Origin: Pseudonocardiales bacterium
Lineage (GTDB): Bacteria; Actinomycetota; Actinomycetes; Mycobacteriales; Pseudonocardiaceae
Direction of reading: 5' to 3'
DNA: 59,455 nt
Assembly (NCBI GenBank): GCA_019241525.1
Contig: JAFAWY010000121.1
Location: 1 to 59,455 of the forward strand
In this document: piece after piece, positions 50,639 through 59,320 of the stretch
How positions within the stretch are numbered: the stretch's first letter is position 1
Layout of the letters: each line of letters begins with the position of its first letter
Notes under the pieces: generated by a model
The model's input: only the letters and a program-made list of their open reading frames with translations
The model's database searches: none
What the model was told of the DNA's origin: nothing
Made by a program: the position numbers and the translations under genes

Positions 50639-52024
50639 TCACACCTGCGCATAGGCCAGTCGTGGTGTTTCGGATGTGGCAGCAGCGGACGCCCGGCGCA
50701 GGTAAAGCACGTAGGTCACCACCACACAGGCGCCGTAAAACGCCATGAAGGACCAGAACGCGAGAACCCCGGACTGCGCCGTCAAGAATGACTGGCGGAA
50801 AGCAAGGTTGATGAACACGCCGCCTAGCGCGCCGATCGAGCCGGCGATACCGATCACCGCACCGGATAGCCGGCGTGCCCGCATCAGCGCGGACTGCTTC
50901 GACTCACCGGAGCTGATCGCCATCCGGGCCTGCACGTCAAAAATTGAGGGGATCATCTTGTAGGTCGATCCGTTGCCGAGCCCGGAGAGCACGAATAACA
51001 GCAAGAAACCGATCACGAACAGGGGCAACGACTTCTGCTGTGATGCCACAATCACCACACCGGTGGCCAACGCCATGGCAAAGAAGTTCACGAACGTGAC
51101 TTTGGCGCCGCCGAAGCGGTCGGCCAACCAGCCACCGACGGGACGGATCAGTGAGCCGATGAGCGGGCCGAGGAAAACTACTGAGGCGGCCTGCAAAGGG
51201 GTACGACCGAACTGGTTTTGCAGCACCAGACCGAACGCGAAACTGTAGCCGATGAACGAGCCGAACGTGCCGATGTAGAGAAACGACATCACCCAGGTCT
51301 GAGGCTGCCTGATCGCTTCCCGCATCGCGCCGGTGTCATTGCGCATCGAGGAGATGTTGTCCATAAACAGCGCGGCGCATATTGCCGAGATGACGATGAG
51401 CGGGACGTAGATCGCCAATACCAGGCGCGGGCTAGTGGTGCCGACAAGCGCGATCACCAGCAGCCCGATCAACTGGACAGCGGCCACCCCGATGTTGCCG
51501 CCACCAGCGTTGAGGCCCAGCGCCCAACCCTTGCGGCCCTCCGGGAAGAAGGCATTGATGTTGGTCATTGACGAGGCAAAATTGCCCCCACCCAACCCAG
51601 CCAGCGCAGCGACTACAAGGAACGTCGTATACGAAGTCCCTGGATGCATGACCACGATGGCCAGCACTGTGGGAATAAGCAGCAACAACGCGCTGACAAT
51701 GGTCCAGTTACGCCCGCCGAATCGAGCCGGCGCCATGGCATACGGAATCCTGATCAACGATCCGATCAACGCTGGCAGAGATACGAGAAAGAATTTGCCC
51801 GCTGGATCGACGCCGTAGGCCTTGCCCATGAACAGTACCAGGACCGACCAAATGGTCCACATCGAAAACCCGATGTGCTCGACGAAGATCGAGAACCACA
51901 GGTTCCGATTTGCCACACGCTTGCCGACCGTCTGCCAGAAACCGGGATCGTCAGGCTCCCAGTGGTCGAGCCATCGCCCCCCACGCGCCGGTCTGCCCGG
52001 CAACATCACCTCGGTTGTGCTCAT
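50639..52024 (-). CDS. narK: nitrate/nitrite transporter NarK
   Basis: A 461-residue MFS protein with 12 helices. Both nitrate signatures are visible: GLGGGNFASSMTNINAFFP in helix 5 and LNAGGGNIGVAAVQLIGL shortly after. The N-terminal region DDPGFWQTVGKRVANRNLWFSIFVEHIGFSMW is typical of the NarK2/NarU type found with narGHJI. It probably exchanges nitrite for nitrate or imports nitrate with protons. ATG 52024 has AGGAGG upstream. A palindrome GAACTCCAGTTC (52107-52118) lies in its leader region. Confidence 0.95.
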   Translation of the reverse strand: MSTTEVMLPGRPARGGRWLDHWEPDDPGFWQTVGKRVANRNLWFSIFVEHIGFSMWTIWSVLVLFMGKAYGVDPAGKFFLVSLPALIGSLIRIPYAMAPARFGGRNWTIVSALLLLIPTVLAIVVMHPGTSYTTFLVVAALAGLGGGNFASSMTNINAFFPEGRKGWALGLNAGGGNIGVAAVQLIGLLVIALVGTTSPRLVLAIYVPLIVISAICAALFMDNISSMRNDTGAMREAIRQPQTWVMSFLYIGTFGSFIGYSFAFGLVLQNQFGRTPLQAASVVFLGPLIGSLIRPVGGWLADRFGGAKVTFVNFFAMALATGVVIVASQQKSLPLFVIGFLLLFVLSGLGNGSTYKMIPSIFDVQARMAISSGESKQSALMRARRLSGAVIGIAGSIGALGGVFINLAFRQSFLTAQSGVLAFWSFMAFYGACVVVTYVLYLRRASAAATSETPRLAYAQV

Positions 52025-52179
52025 AGCGCCTCCTGAGCTGGTGGGTACCAGGAGTGACGCTATGGGCCGCTTGTGTTCACTGTGTTGCTCGACGTTGCAA
52101 AACCGAGAACTCCAGTTCACATGACCGTGCCTGGCCGACGTGAGGTACCAGGTCGATGTGATGTAGTGAGATGTTTGGT

Positions 52180-53352
52180 CTAGTAAACGGGTAGCGATGG
52201 GTCAACCTGCTTGACCCAAGCCAGCACCCCACCACCAACATGCACAGCATCTCGGAAACCCGCCTTATGCAGGGCGGCCAGTGCTTCGGCGGAACGTTGC
52301 CCGGACTTGCAGTGCAACACCAGGGGCTTGTCCTGGGGCAAGTCGGCCAGCACCTCACCGGACAGGATCCGGTCCTTGGGGATCAGCGTTGACCCTGGAA
52401 TCCTGACGATCTCGTACTCGTTCGGCTCTCGAACATCGATCAGCGCGAACTCCTTACCGGAGTCGATCATTTCCTTGAGCTCCGCGGCCGTGATCGTCGA
52501 GCTGGCCGCCGCGGTGGCAGCCGCGTCGCTGACCGCGCCGCAGAACTCCTCGTAATCGATCAGCTTGGTGATCGGCTCAGCAGTCGGGTCCCGGCGGATC
52601 TTGATGGTGCGGTAGCTCATCTCCAAGGCGTCGTACACCATCAGCCGGCCCAGGAGCGGCTCGCCGATCCCGGTGATCAGCTTGATCGCCTCGGTCACCA
52701 TGATCGACCCGATCGATGCGCAGAGCACTCCCAGCACGCCGCCCTCGGCGCAAGAGGGCACCATTCCGGGAGGAGGCGGCTCCGGGTACAGATCGCGATA
52801 CTGCAAACCCTGCCCGCCGGGAGCGTCTGCCCAGAACACCGATGCCTGGCCCTCGAAGCGGAAGATCGACCCCCATACGTACGGCTTGCCCAGCAGTACC
52901 GCAGTGTCGTTGACCAGGTAGCGGGTGGCGAAGTTGTCGGTGCCGTCCAGGATGAGGTCATAGTCGCGGAAGATTTCCAGGGAGTTGGACGAGTCCAGCC
53001 GTACCGGATACAGGTTCACCTGGACGAAGGGGTTGATCTCGCGAATGGAGTCACGGGCGGACTCGCCCTTGGGGCGGCCAAGGTCAGACTGACCGTGGAT
53101 CACCTGGCGCTGCAGGTTTGACTCATCGACCTCGTCGAACTCGACGATTCCCAACGTGCCCACGCCGGCGGCGGCCAGATAGAGCAAAGCCGGACTACCC
53201 AACCCGCCGGCACCGATGACCAGCACCTTCGCATTCTTCAGCCGTTTCTGACCCTCCATCCCAACCTCCGGGATGATCAGGTGGCGGCTGTAGCGTGCCA
53301 CCTCTTCCCGGGTCAGCTCGGCGGCCGGTTCCACCAGCGGCGGCAAGCTCAT
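52180..53352 (-). CDS. moeZ: MoeZ: MoeB-type adenylyltransferase fused to rhodanese
   Basis: A 390-residue protein. The N-terminal E1-like domain has GAGGLGSPALLYLAAAG for ATP and the thioester-type PSCAEGGVLGVL. The C-terminal rhodanese domain has the sulfur-accepting Cys348 in LHCKSGQRS. It activates ThiS/MoaD/CysO-like sulfur-carrier proteins and loads them with sulfur, for molybdopterin, cysteine or thioamide pathways. It corresponds to Rv3206c. ATG 53352 follows GAGGAG. It lies inside the two REPIN-like doublets together with the nitrate island, but belongs to the conserved backbone. Confidence 0.95.
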   Translation of the reverse strand: MSLPPLVEPAAELTREEVARYSRHLIIPEVGMEGQKRLKNAKVLVIGAGGLGSPALLYLAAAGVGTLGIVEFDEVDESNLQRQVIHGQSDLGRPKGESARDSIREINPFVQVNLYPVRLDSSNSLEIFRDYDLILDGTDNFATRYLVNDTAVLLGKPYVWGSIFRFEGQASVFWADAPGGQGLQYRDLYPEPPPPGMVPSCAEGGVLGVLCASIGSIMVTEAIKLITGIGEPLLGRLMVYDALEMSYRTIKIRRDPTAEPITKLIDYEEFCGAVSDAAATAAASSTITAAELKEMIDSGKEFALIDVREPNEYEIVRIPGSTLIPKDRILSGEVLADLPQDKPLVLHCKSGQRSAEALAALHKAGFRDAVHVGGGVLAWVKQVDPSLPVY

Positions 53353-53435
53353 CAGCACTCTCCTCACCGTATCGTGCTGCCTTGCTCACCTGAACGTACT
53401 CAACCCGTCCCCTCTTCCCGTTCCCCGCTCCCATT

Positions 53436-53503
53436 ACCGCAGTCTGGATGCAGACTGCGGTTTCCAGGCCCGGTTTTACCGCAGTCTGCATCCAGACTGC
53501 GGT
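53436..53503. repeat. REPIN-like hairpin doublet, copy 2
   Basis: Two perfect hairpins: 53436-53461 (ACCGCAGTCTG, 4-base loop, CAGACTGCGGT) and 53478-53503, which is the exact reverse complement of the first. Sixteen bases separate them. It lies between the divergent moeZ and tetR genes. Confidence 0.92.
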
Positions 53504-53567
53504 AGCGGAAGCGGTGGGGATACCGGCGAGTAGGGTTAGCGGGGTTGGGCGGAGGTGAAGCAGGCCA

Positions 53568-54203
53568 ATGACCGAGATCGCATCCACCCGGGTGGATGCA
53601 GCGCCCCGCGGGGTACGGATGCCCCGGGATGAGAGGCGCGCTCAGTTACTCGCCGCAGCAACCGATGTGTTTGTCAACAATGGCTACCACGCCACCGTCA
53701 TGGACGACATCGCCGAGCATGCCGGGGTCAGCAAGCCGGTGCTTTACCAGCATTTTCCCGGCAAACTCGAGCTGTACCTGGCATTACTGGACCGCCACGC
53801 CGACGAGCTGGTCCATCGTGTCCAGACAGCGATCAAGGAAACGAACGACAACTCGCAGCGCGTACGCAACGCCGTCGGCGCGTACTTCGATTTCGTTGAT
53901 GGTGAAGGCGAGGCGTTCCGGCTGGTCTTCGAATCGGACCTGCGCAACCAACCGTCTGTGCAGGACATCGTGGACCGAATGCACGCCGCGTGCGTGCAAG
54001 CCATCGCCCAAGCCGTGGTGGCCGATGCTGGCTTGGATGCCGACCGCGCCTGGCTGGTCGCGGTCGGAGTGGTGGGCGCCAGCGAGCACGGTGCGCGCTA
54101 CTGGCTGACCCGCCGCCACGAACTGCCCAAGGAAGAAGCAGTTGCTCTCACTGCGTCGCTGGTGTGGAAGGGCCTGGCCGGCTTTCCTTTGCAGCACAGC
54201 TGA
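53568..54203 (+). CDS. TetR family regulator (Rv3208 type)
   Basis: A 211-residue regulator. The N-terminal helix-turn-helix reads RRAQLLAAATDVFVNNGYHATVMDDIAEHAGVSKPVLYQHFPGKLELY, a clear TetR signature. The C-terminal ligand domain matches the conserved Rv3208 group (YFDFVDGEGEAFRLVFESDL, GASEHGARYWL). This regulator is widespread in actinobacteria; its ligand is unknown. It is divergent from moeZ, with a REPIN-like doublet between them. Confidence 0.93.
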   Translation: MTEIASTRVDAAPRGVRMPRDERRAQLLAAATDVFVNNGYHATVMDDIAEHAGVSKPVLYQHFPGKLELYLALLDRHADELVHRVQTAIKETNDNSQRVRNAVGAYFDFVDGEGEAFRLVFESDLRNQPSVQDIVDRMHAACVQAIAQAVVADAGLDADRAWLVAVGVVGASEHGARYWLTRRHELPKEEAVALTASLVWKGLAGFPLQHS

Positions 54204-54248
54204 CTCGGTCTCCGCTGGCCGCGGACCCGGCGTTGCCGAACGCCAGGA

Positions 54249-54325
54249 CACGACACACCGGGCGCCAGCGCACGACACACCGGACACCGGGGCGCGACAC
54301 GCTAGGTATGGGGGATACGACACGC
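54249..54325. repeat. CGACAC repeat region with dispersed repeat copy A
   Basis: CACGACACACCGG occurs at 54249-54261 and 54271-54283. It is followed by CGCGACACG-CTAGGTATGGGGG-ATACGACACG (54293-54324), the same type as at 47531-47562. The region lies between convergent genes. Confidence 0.65.
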
Positions 54326-54341
54326 ACGCGCGGCGTTGCGG

Positions 54342-55472
54342 CTAGTTCCCGGCGGCGTAGGAGTGGCTGGCCTGGACTATGGCGGTGACGATCTCCAGTT
54401 CGGTCGCATCACGCGGTCCGAAGATCATGACCATGCCCGGCGTTAGCCGCAGCCCGGCCAGCGGGTGAGCTACCGCCCAGCCCTTCGCCAGCGCATCGTG
54501 AGCCAGTGCGATCGGTAGCGCAAGATGCAGGCTGCCGTCGTAGGCGGGATGCAGGTGGGCGAACTCCCCGAGATCGGGCACGATAAAGGCCTCGCGCGGG
54601 CCCCGGGCATTGCCAGAACCCAAGAAGAAGGCGCGGGCCCCGGGCACGGAGACGGCGCTGGGCGCCGTCGCGACACCATCTAGCTGTACGACCCGCTCGA
54701 ACAGCGCCTCCTGTAGCTCGGCGGGAGCATTTTGCGATACCTGTTGTTGCGGGGTGGTGACGCTGACCTCCGGTGTCTCGCCGCGACGTTCCGGCAACCG
54801 GCCATGCGGCAAGGTGGGCCAACGTGCCTGCCCGGTGGGCATCTCGGCCACCGGTGTGGCGCGTTGCAGGAAACCCAGCCGCGCCTCGATCCAGCCGCAA
54901 AGCCCGGCCACCGTTTCCGCGGTCAGCTTGTGGCCACCCGGCTGGCGCTGTGCCCACAACGGCGAGCCACTGTCTCGCACCAGGTAGTCCCACGTCCGAC
55001 GCTGCAGCTCCAGCGGGATGACCAGGTCCCGCGCGCCATGTGTCAGAAAAACCGGTATTCCGGCCAGCCGCCCGCGCGTCATCGGCACGTCCGAGTCGAC
55101 CGGCAACACGCCGTACAACAGCGCCGCCGCGGCGAAGCGAGCCGGGTCGGCGAGCAACATCCCGCCGGCCGCAGCCGCGCCGCCCCCCACGCCGATGAGC
55201 ACCACCGGCACCTCGGGCGTTCCACGCTGGTCAATCCATGCACGCAAGGCAGCCAAACCCGGGGGCGAGTGGCCCGGTGCCGCCTGTGGGACGCGCACCG
55301 CAGCGTAAGCAGCGCCGTCCGGGAGGCACCGCACGAACATCGCCAGATCCGTTTGGAGGCTGTCGCCAAACCCATCCCCGAGGCATTCACTACCCAGGAA
55401 CAAGACGATCAGCGGAGCCTCCGGATCGCACGAGCCCCACCGGGTGATCAGCGGTGAGGCAGATCCCGTCAC
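54342..55472 (-). CDS. alpha/beta-hydrolase-like protein fused to a DUF5519 ('luciferase') domain
   Basis: A 376-residue protein. Residues 1 to about 220 look like a phospholipase/carboxylesterase-type alpha/beta hydrolase (PLIVLFLGSECLGDGFGDSL, THGARDLVIPLELQRR, GGHKLTAE). At the nucleophile elbow, where GxSxG is expected, it reads IGVGGGAAAAGG, so the serine is missing and hydrolase activity is doubtful. After a Pro/Gln linker the last 130 residues fit the DUF5519 domain (ALFERVVQLDGVATAPSAVSVPGARAFFLG ... HPLAGLRLTPGMVMIFGPRD). GTG 55472 overlaps the VOC gene stop (GTGA). Confidence 0.78.
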   Translation of the reverse strand: MTGSASPLITRWGSCDPEAPLIVLFLGSECLGDGFGDSLQTDLAMFVRCLPDGAAYAAVRVPQAAPGHSPPGLAALRAWIDQRGTPEVPVVLIGVGGGAAAAGGMLLADPARFAAAALLYGVLPVDSDVPMTRGRLAGIPVFLTHGARDLVIPLELQRRTWDYLVRDSGSPLWAQRQPGGHKLTAETVAGLCGWIEARLGFLQRATPVAEMPTGQARWPTLPHGRLPERRGETPEVSVTTPQQQVSQNAPAELQEALFERVVQLDGVATAPSAVSVPGARAFFLGSGNARGPREAFIVPDLGEFAHLHPAYDGSLHLALPIALAHDALAKGWAVAHPLAGLRLTPGMVMIFGPRDATELEIVTAIVQASHSYAAGN

Positions 55473-55951
55473 GCGGTACTCACTCCCTTCCACCGGGACA
55501 GCTCCGCGGTCAGATCCAGCTCCTCTACCGGCGCGCTCGATTCGTAGCTGCCCCACCGGTCGCGCGGCAGCATCCACATGATCTCGAACTCGTTGCCGTC
55601 GGGATCGACGCCGTACAAGCTTTTGGTGGCTCCATGGCTGGACTCGCCACGCAATGCCCCCGAGGCCAGCAAGACCTTCCGCGCACCGACCAGATCGTCG
55701 ATGGTGTCGACCTGCCAGGCCAGGTGGTACAAGCCGACATACCCGCGTGGCGGGCGGGTGGCCCCTGAACCCAACCCGAACAATCCCAGGTCGTGATGGT
55801 TTTCCGAACGGCTGGCGCGAAGGAATGCGGCGTTGGCCCGAGGCTCGGTGGCGATCACCGTCATTCCCAGGACATCCCGGTAGAACTCGACTGCGCGGTC
55901 TAGATCGCTGACGAACAGCACTGCGTGGTTGAGCCGGCGAACCGCGATCAT
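55469..55951 (-). CDS. VOC superfamily (glyoxalase/extradiol dioxygenase-like) protein
   Basis: A 160-residue protein with two beta-alpha-beta-beta-beta modules. Metal-ligand-type residues are visible: His9 in RRLNHAVLFVSDLDRAVEFYRDVLG, His in VGLYHLAWQVD and Glu in DPDGNEFEIMW. It may be a ring-cleaving dioxygenase or a glyoxalase/resistance protein; the substrate is unknown. ATG 55951 follows AGGAGG. It is co-translated with the hydrolase-DUF5519 gene. Confidence 0.9.
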   Translation of the reverse strand: MIAVRRLNHAVLFVSDLDRAVEFYRDVLGMTVIATEPRANAAFLRASRSENHHDLGLFGLGSGATRPPRGYVGLYHLAWQVDTIDDLVGARKVLLASGALRGESSHGATKSLYGVDPDGNEFEIMWMLPRDRWGSYESSAPVEELDLTAELSRWKGVSTA

Positions 55952-56020
55952 GGACAGCCTCCTGGACAGGCGTGACAGCCGTGACCACGGTACGGCCCAG
56001 CTCAGCTGCGCGCAGCTGGA

Positions 56021-57307
56021 TCAGGCCTGGGCGGGCACCAGCAGGGTGAAGGTCGGCGGAGCGGGCCGGGTCAACCGGAGCCGGCCCCCTTCGGCTTCGG
56101 CCAGGCTGCGGGCCAGCGCCAGACCGATGCCATGTCCCTCGGCCAGCCGGGAACGTCTGGTGAACAGCTCCGGTTCGGGCGCGGTGATCCCCGAGCCTTC
56201 GTCGGAGACATCGATAGCCAGGGCATCAACGGCATTGCGCACCGCCACCGAGACGGTGCCCGAGCCGTGCGTGGCGGCGTTGTCCAGCAGCACGGTGAGC
56301 ACCTGCCGCACCGCAGCCGTGGATGCGAGGGATACCGGCGCATGGGGGTCCACCGCCACGTGCAGTTCCCGGTCCTGAGCAGCCAGCCGGTCATGCCAGC
56401 CCGCTTCGATCTCGTCCAGAAGGGCCGGCAGATCCAGGGGCGTGGTGTTGGAGCTGCGCGTGTCCCGGGCCAGCGCGAGCAGCTCCTCGATGGTCTGCTC
56501 CAAGCGGTCGGCGGCGGCAATGCCGTCAGTGATGGCCTGGCGAAGGTCCTGCCCTGGCCGGTCCAAGGCCGCTTCCAGCCGCAGGCGCAACCCAGTCAGC
56601 GGAGTCCTCAGTTGGTGGGACGCGTCGGCGGAGAAGGAACGTTCCCGCGCCAGCATGTCGTCAAGCCGCCCTGCCGTACTGTTGAGCGCCGATCCCACGG
56701 AATCGATCTCTGGGATGGCGGCTGGTGCGGTCCGGACGCTGAAGTCACCCTGCCCGAGACGCCGTGCCGCTTCCGACAGCTTTTCCAGCGGTTCGGCCAG
56801 CCGCCGGGCCTGGCGGCGCGCGACCAACCAGACCGTGCCGATGGCCAGCCCACCCAAGCCGAGCATGGCCAGCCACACCAGGCCCACCATCCGGTAGACG
56901 GTGCGCAACGGACTGGCGGCGCGGACCGCGCCGATTACGTCACTGTCATGGGTCACCGGCACCGCGACCACCAGATCCTCGTTGACGTCGGCGGTGTTGA
57001 TCTCACCGTGCAGCGCCTTGTGCACCGGGACGTCACCACCTTGGGGTCCAGCGCCCAAGATGAGTAAGCCGCGGTCGACATAGACCGCGAGCTGGGTCCC
57101 GTCTTTAGGATCACGAAGATCGGTCGGCATGTTCCCGCGGAGAACATCCGCCGTGACGGCCGCTGCCGCGGCATCTGCTACCCGCAGCAGTTTTGTGCGC
57201 TCGTCAGATTTTGCGTACTTCAGCACGCCGGCGGCCAGCGGCACGCCGAACAAGCCGATGGCGAGCACGGCGGCCAGCACCGCGAGGCCCACGATGCGAG
57301 TGCGCAC
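56021..57307 (-). CDS. sensor histidine kinase
   Basis: A 428-residue membrane kinase. Helices at 4-29 and 141-163 flank an extracytoplasmic sensor domain of about 110 residues. A HAMP domain follows (ARRLAEPLEKLSEAARRLGQGD), then the H-box with His231 (FSADASHQLRTPLTGL). The ATPase part has the N-box DNAATHG, the G1 box DEGSGI and GHGIGLALARSLAEAEGG. Class I (EnvZ/MprB-like). Its gene follows the response regulator gene in the same direction, 48 bases apart. The signal is unknown. Confidence 0.94.
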   Translation of the reverse strand: MRTRIVGLAVLAAVLAIGLFGVPLAAGVLKYAKSDERTKLLRVADAAAAAVTADVLRGNMPTDLRDPKDGTQLAVYVDRGLLILGAGPQGGDVPVHKALHGEINTADVNEDLVVAVPVTHDSDVIGAVRAASPLRTVYRMVGLVWLAMLGLGGLAIGTVWLVARRQARRLAEPLEKLSEAARRLGQGDFSVRTAPAAIPEIDSVGSALNSTAGRLDDMLARERSFSADASHQLRTPLTGLRLRLEAALDRPGQDLRQAITDGIAAADRLEQTIEELLALARDTRSSNTTPLDLPALLDEIEAGWHDRLAAQDRELHVAVDPHAPVSLASTAAVRQVLTVLLDNAATHGSGTVSVAVRNAVDALAIDVSDEGSGITAPEPELFTRRSRLAEGHGIGLALARSLAEAEGGRLRLTRPAPPTFTLLVPAQA

Positions 57308-57355
57308 GATGCGTTAATACCACGCTCGTGAGCAGAATTCGGTGCCCGAACGCGG

Positions 57356-58066
57356 TCAGGCAGGCACATGCCCCGACGGAGCCTCCAGCCGGTAACCGTG
57401 GCCACGCAAGGTGGTGATCCGGGGCACCGCCCCCAGGGTGGCCATTCCAGCCAACTTGCGGCGTAGCGCGGCGACATGTACATCCAGCGTTTTCGTGGGA
57501 CCGAACCAGTTTTCGTCCCATACCTGTGCCATCAACGTCTCGCGGCTGATCGCCGCTTCCGGTGCTGCCGCAAGACGGGCGAGCAGATCAAACTCCTTGG
57601 CGCGCAGCGGCATCTCCTGCCCTGCTACGGTCGCTCGCCGGCTGCCGGTATCCACCACCAGATCACCGACCGTGAGCAGAGGGTGGGCTTCCGGGTTCAC
57701 CGGAGCCACCCGGCGCAGGTGCGCCCGCACCCGGGCCAGCAACTCGGCCAACCGCACCGGCTTGGTCAGGTAGTCGTCCGCGCCGGCTTCCAAGCCCACC
57801 ACGACGTCCATCTCCTCGGTGCGAGCGGTCAGGATGACCAGGACCGCCGTGGGGTTGCTGGCCCGCAATTGCCGGCATACCTCGACGCCGTCTAAGTCGG
57901 GCAAACCCAAGTCCAGCAGCACCAGATCGAAGTCGGTTTCGGCGGCCGCATGCAGCGCACCCCGGCCGGTGCGCTGCCATCTGACCTGGTGGCCGTGCGC
58001 GCGCAAGCTCGACTCCAGCACGCTGCCGATGGTCTCGTCGTCCTCTACTACCAGCAGCCGCGACAC
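57356..58066 (-). CDS. OmpR-family response regulator
   Basis: A 236-residue regulator. The receiver has the acidic pair Asp9/Asp10 (VVEDDETIG), phosphoacceptor Asp52 (LVLLDLGLPDLDG) and the Lys of LTKPVRL. The winged helix ends with VHVAALRRKLAG and ITTLRGHGYRLE. GTG 58066 starts the family sequence SRLLVVEDD. Upstream of its cognate kinase gene. Confidence 0.95.
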   Translation of the reverse strand: MSRLLVVEDDETIGSVLESSLRAHGHQVRWQRTGRGALHAAAETDFDLVLLDLGLPDLDGVEVCRQLRASNPTAVLVILTARTEEMDVVVGLEAGADDYLTKPVRLAELLARVRAHLRRVAPVNPEAHPLLTVGDLVVDTGSRRATVAGQEMPLRAKEFDLLARLAAAPEAAISRETLMAQVWDENWFGPTKTLDVHVAALRRKLAGMATLGAVPRITTLRGHGYRLEAPSGHVPA

Positions 58067-58137
58067 ATCCGGCAGCCTAGTGCAGCCCGTGAACCGCACT
58101 CAGCGCTGTAACACCGAATACACTTCCGAGCAGCGGG

Positions 58138-58368
58138 TCAGCCGCCGACCGAAAACCCTACGCGCCGGCTGTCTGCCGGCCCGATTTCGATATACGCGAC
58201 CCGCGAGGCAGGCACCATGAACCGGCGGCCTTTGTCGTCGACCAGGGTGAGCAGTCCCTGGCTGTTTCGCAGCGCATCGGTAACTATGGCCTGTATCCGG
58301 TCCGGCGAGTCATCGGTGGACACCGTCAGCTCGCGAGGACTGTCCGCGACGCCAATCTTGACCTCCAC
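58138..58368 (-). CDS. DUF3107 family small protein (Rv3208A/TB9.4 type)
   Basis: A 76-residue protein starting MEVKIGVADSPRELTV and containing IQAIVTDALRNSQGLLTLVDDKGRRFMVPASRVAYIEIG. It is a conserved actinobacterial family without known function. GTG 58368 has GGAGG six bases upstream, so the short form is preferred. It lies 71 bases downstream of the ferritin-like gene in the same direction. Confidence 0.92.
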   Translation of the reverse strand: MEVKIGVADSPRELTVSTDDSPDRIQAIVTDALRNSQGLLTLVDDKGRRFMVPASRVAYIEIGPADSRRVGFSVGG

Positions 58369-58438
58369 GCCGAACCTCCATGGTGTGATCGACCTTGACG
58401 TCACGGGGACACCAGGGGTCACCAGGCTAGTGGAGTGC

Positions 58439-59083
58439 TCACCCGAGCCCGAGAGCGGCCATCCGACGGCCGTGCAGGATCTCCACCCGACGGATCAGCG
58501 TGGCGAGGCCGGCCAGATCCCCGGAGCCGCGGACGATCAGATCAGCCAGCGCCTCTCGCTCTGCCACGATGTGCTGCGCATTCGTCACCGCCTCGCCGAG
58601 CAGCCGCCGTCCCCACAGGGCCAACCGGTCGCGGGTTGTCCGGTCCTGCTCGCAGGCACTGCGCACCTCTCGCTCGGCGAACGCCGAATGCCCGGTATCG
58701 GCCAGCACCTCTTTGACCAGCGCGGCGGTAGCGTCGTCCAGCCAGCCGCCCACCTCGCCGTAGAAGTCCGCCGCCAGCCCGTCCCCGACGTAGGCCTTCA
58801 CCAGCGCCTCCAGCCAGGACCGCGGTGCCGTCGAGGCATGGAACTGATCGAAGCGCGCCACGAACGGGCGCATCGCCTCGTCTACCGCGACGCCCATCCC
58901 CCGTAGGTGATTCTCGATGAGCCGGAAATGTCCGATCTCGGCAGCCGCCATGCTGGCCATCGCCGCCCGGCCGGCCAGTGTGGGGGCACTGCGAGCATCC
59001 TCTGCGAGCCGGTCGAAGGCCGACAGTTCGCCGTAGGCGAGGACGCCCAACAAATCGATGATGCCCTCACGTGCCACGTCCAC
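58439..59083 (-). CDS. ferritin-like fold protein (tRNA-MiaE-like hydroxylase family, Rv3210c type)
   Basis: A 214-residue, all-helical protein. Carboxylate/His motifs suited to a di-iron site are visible: [42 protein letters not shown] and REREV-type helix 4 ([14 protein letters not shown]). It is annotated in relatives as a ferritin-like or tRNA-(ms2io6A)-hydroxylase-like protein, but no MiaE function has been shown for the actinobacterial branch. GTG 59083 gives the family start [25 protein letters not shown]. Confidence 0.88.
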   Translation of the reverse strand: MDVAREGIIDLLGVLAYGELSAFDRLAEDARSAPTLAGRAAMASMAAAEIGHFRLIENHLRGMGVAVDEAMRPFVARFDQFHASTAPRSWLEALVKAYVGDGLAADFYGEVGGWLDDATAALVKEVLADTGHSAFAEREVRSACEQDRTTRDRLALWGRRLLGEAVTNAQHIVAEREALADLIVRGSGDLAGLATLIRRVEILHGRRMAALGLG

Positions 59084-59119
59084 GGCCGCGAGCGTAGTGC
59101 CGGATCGCAACGGTGCGCG

Positions 59120-59145
59120 GTGTCACGCGCATACCTGACGCGCGG
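59120..59145. repeat. dispersed CGACACG-type intergenic repeat, copy C
   Basis: On the minus strand it reads CCGCGCG-TCAGGTATG-CGCGTGACAC, related to the copies at 54293 and 47531, but shorter. Confidence 0.45.
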
Positions 59146-59320
59146 ACGGGTAACATGTGTATACGTGGCGTGACGCACGGCTGTGATAACTCCGTAGCCG
59201 CACGCCCGGCTCGGTGGCCGATGCCGCCGAGTGGATGACATGTGAGCGCGGACCTGGCGTCTTCGTTCCCGGCTGAGGTGGCGCCACTCGCGGCGCCCAG
59301 CTGGTTAGAGCGAGACAACA

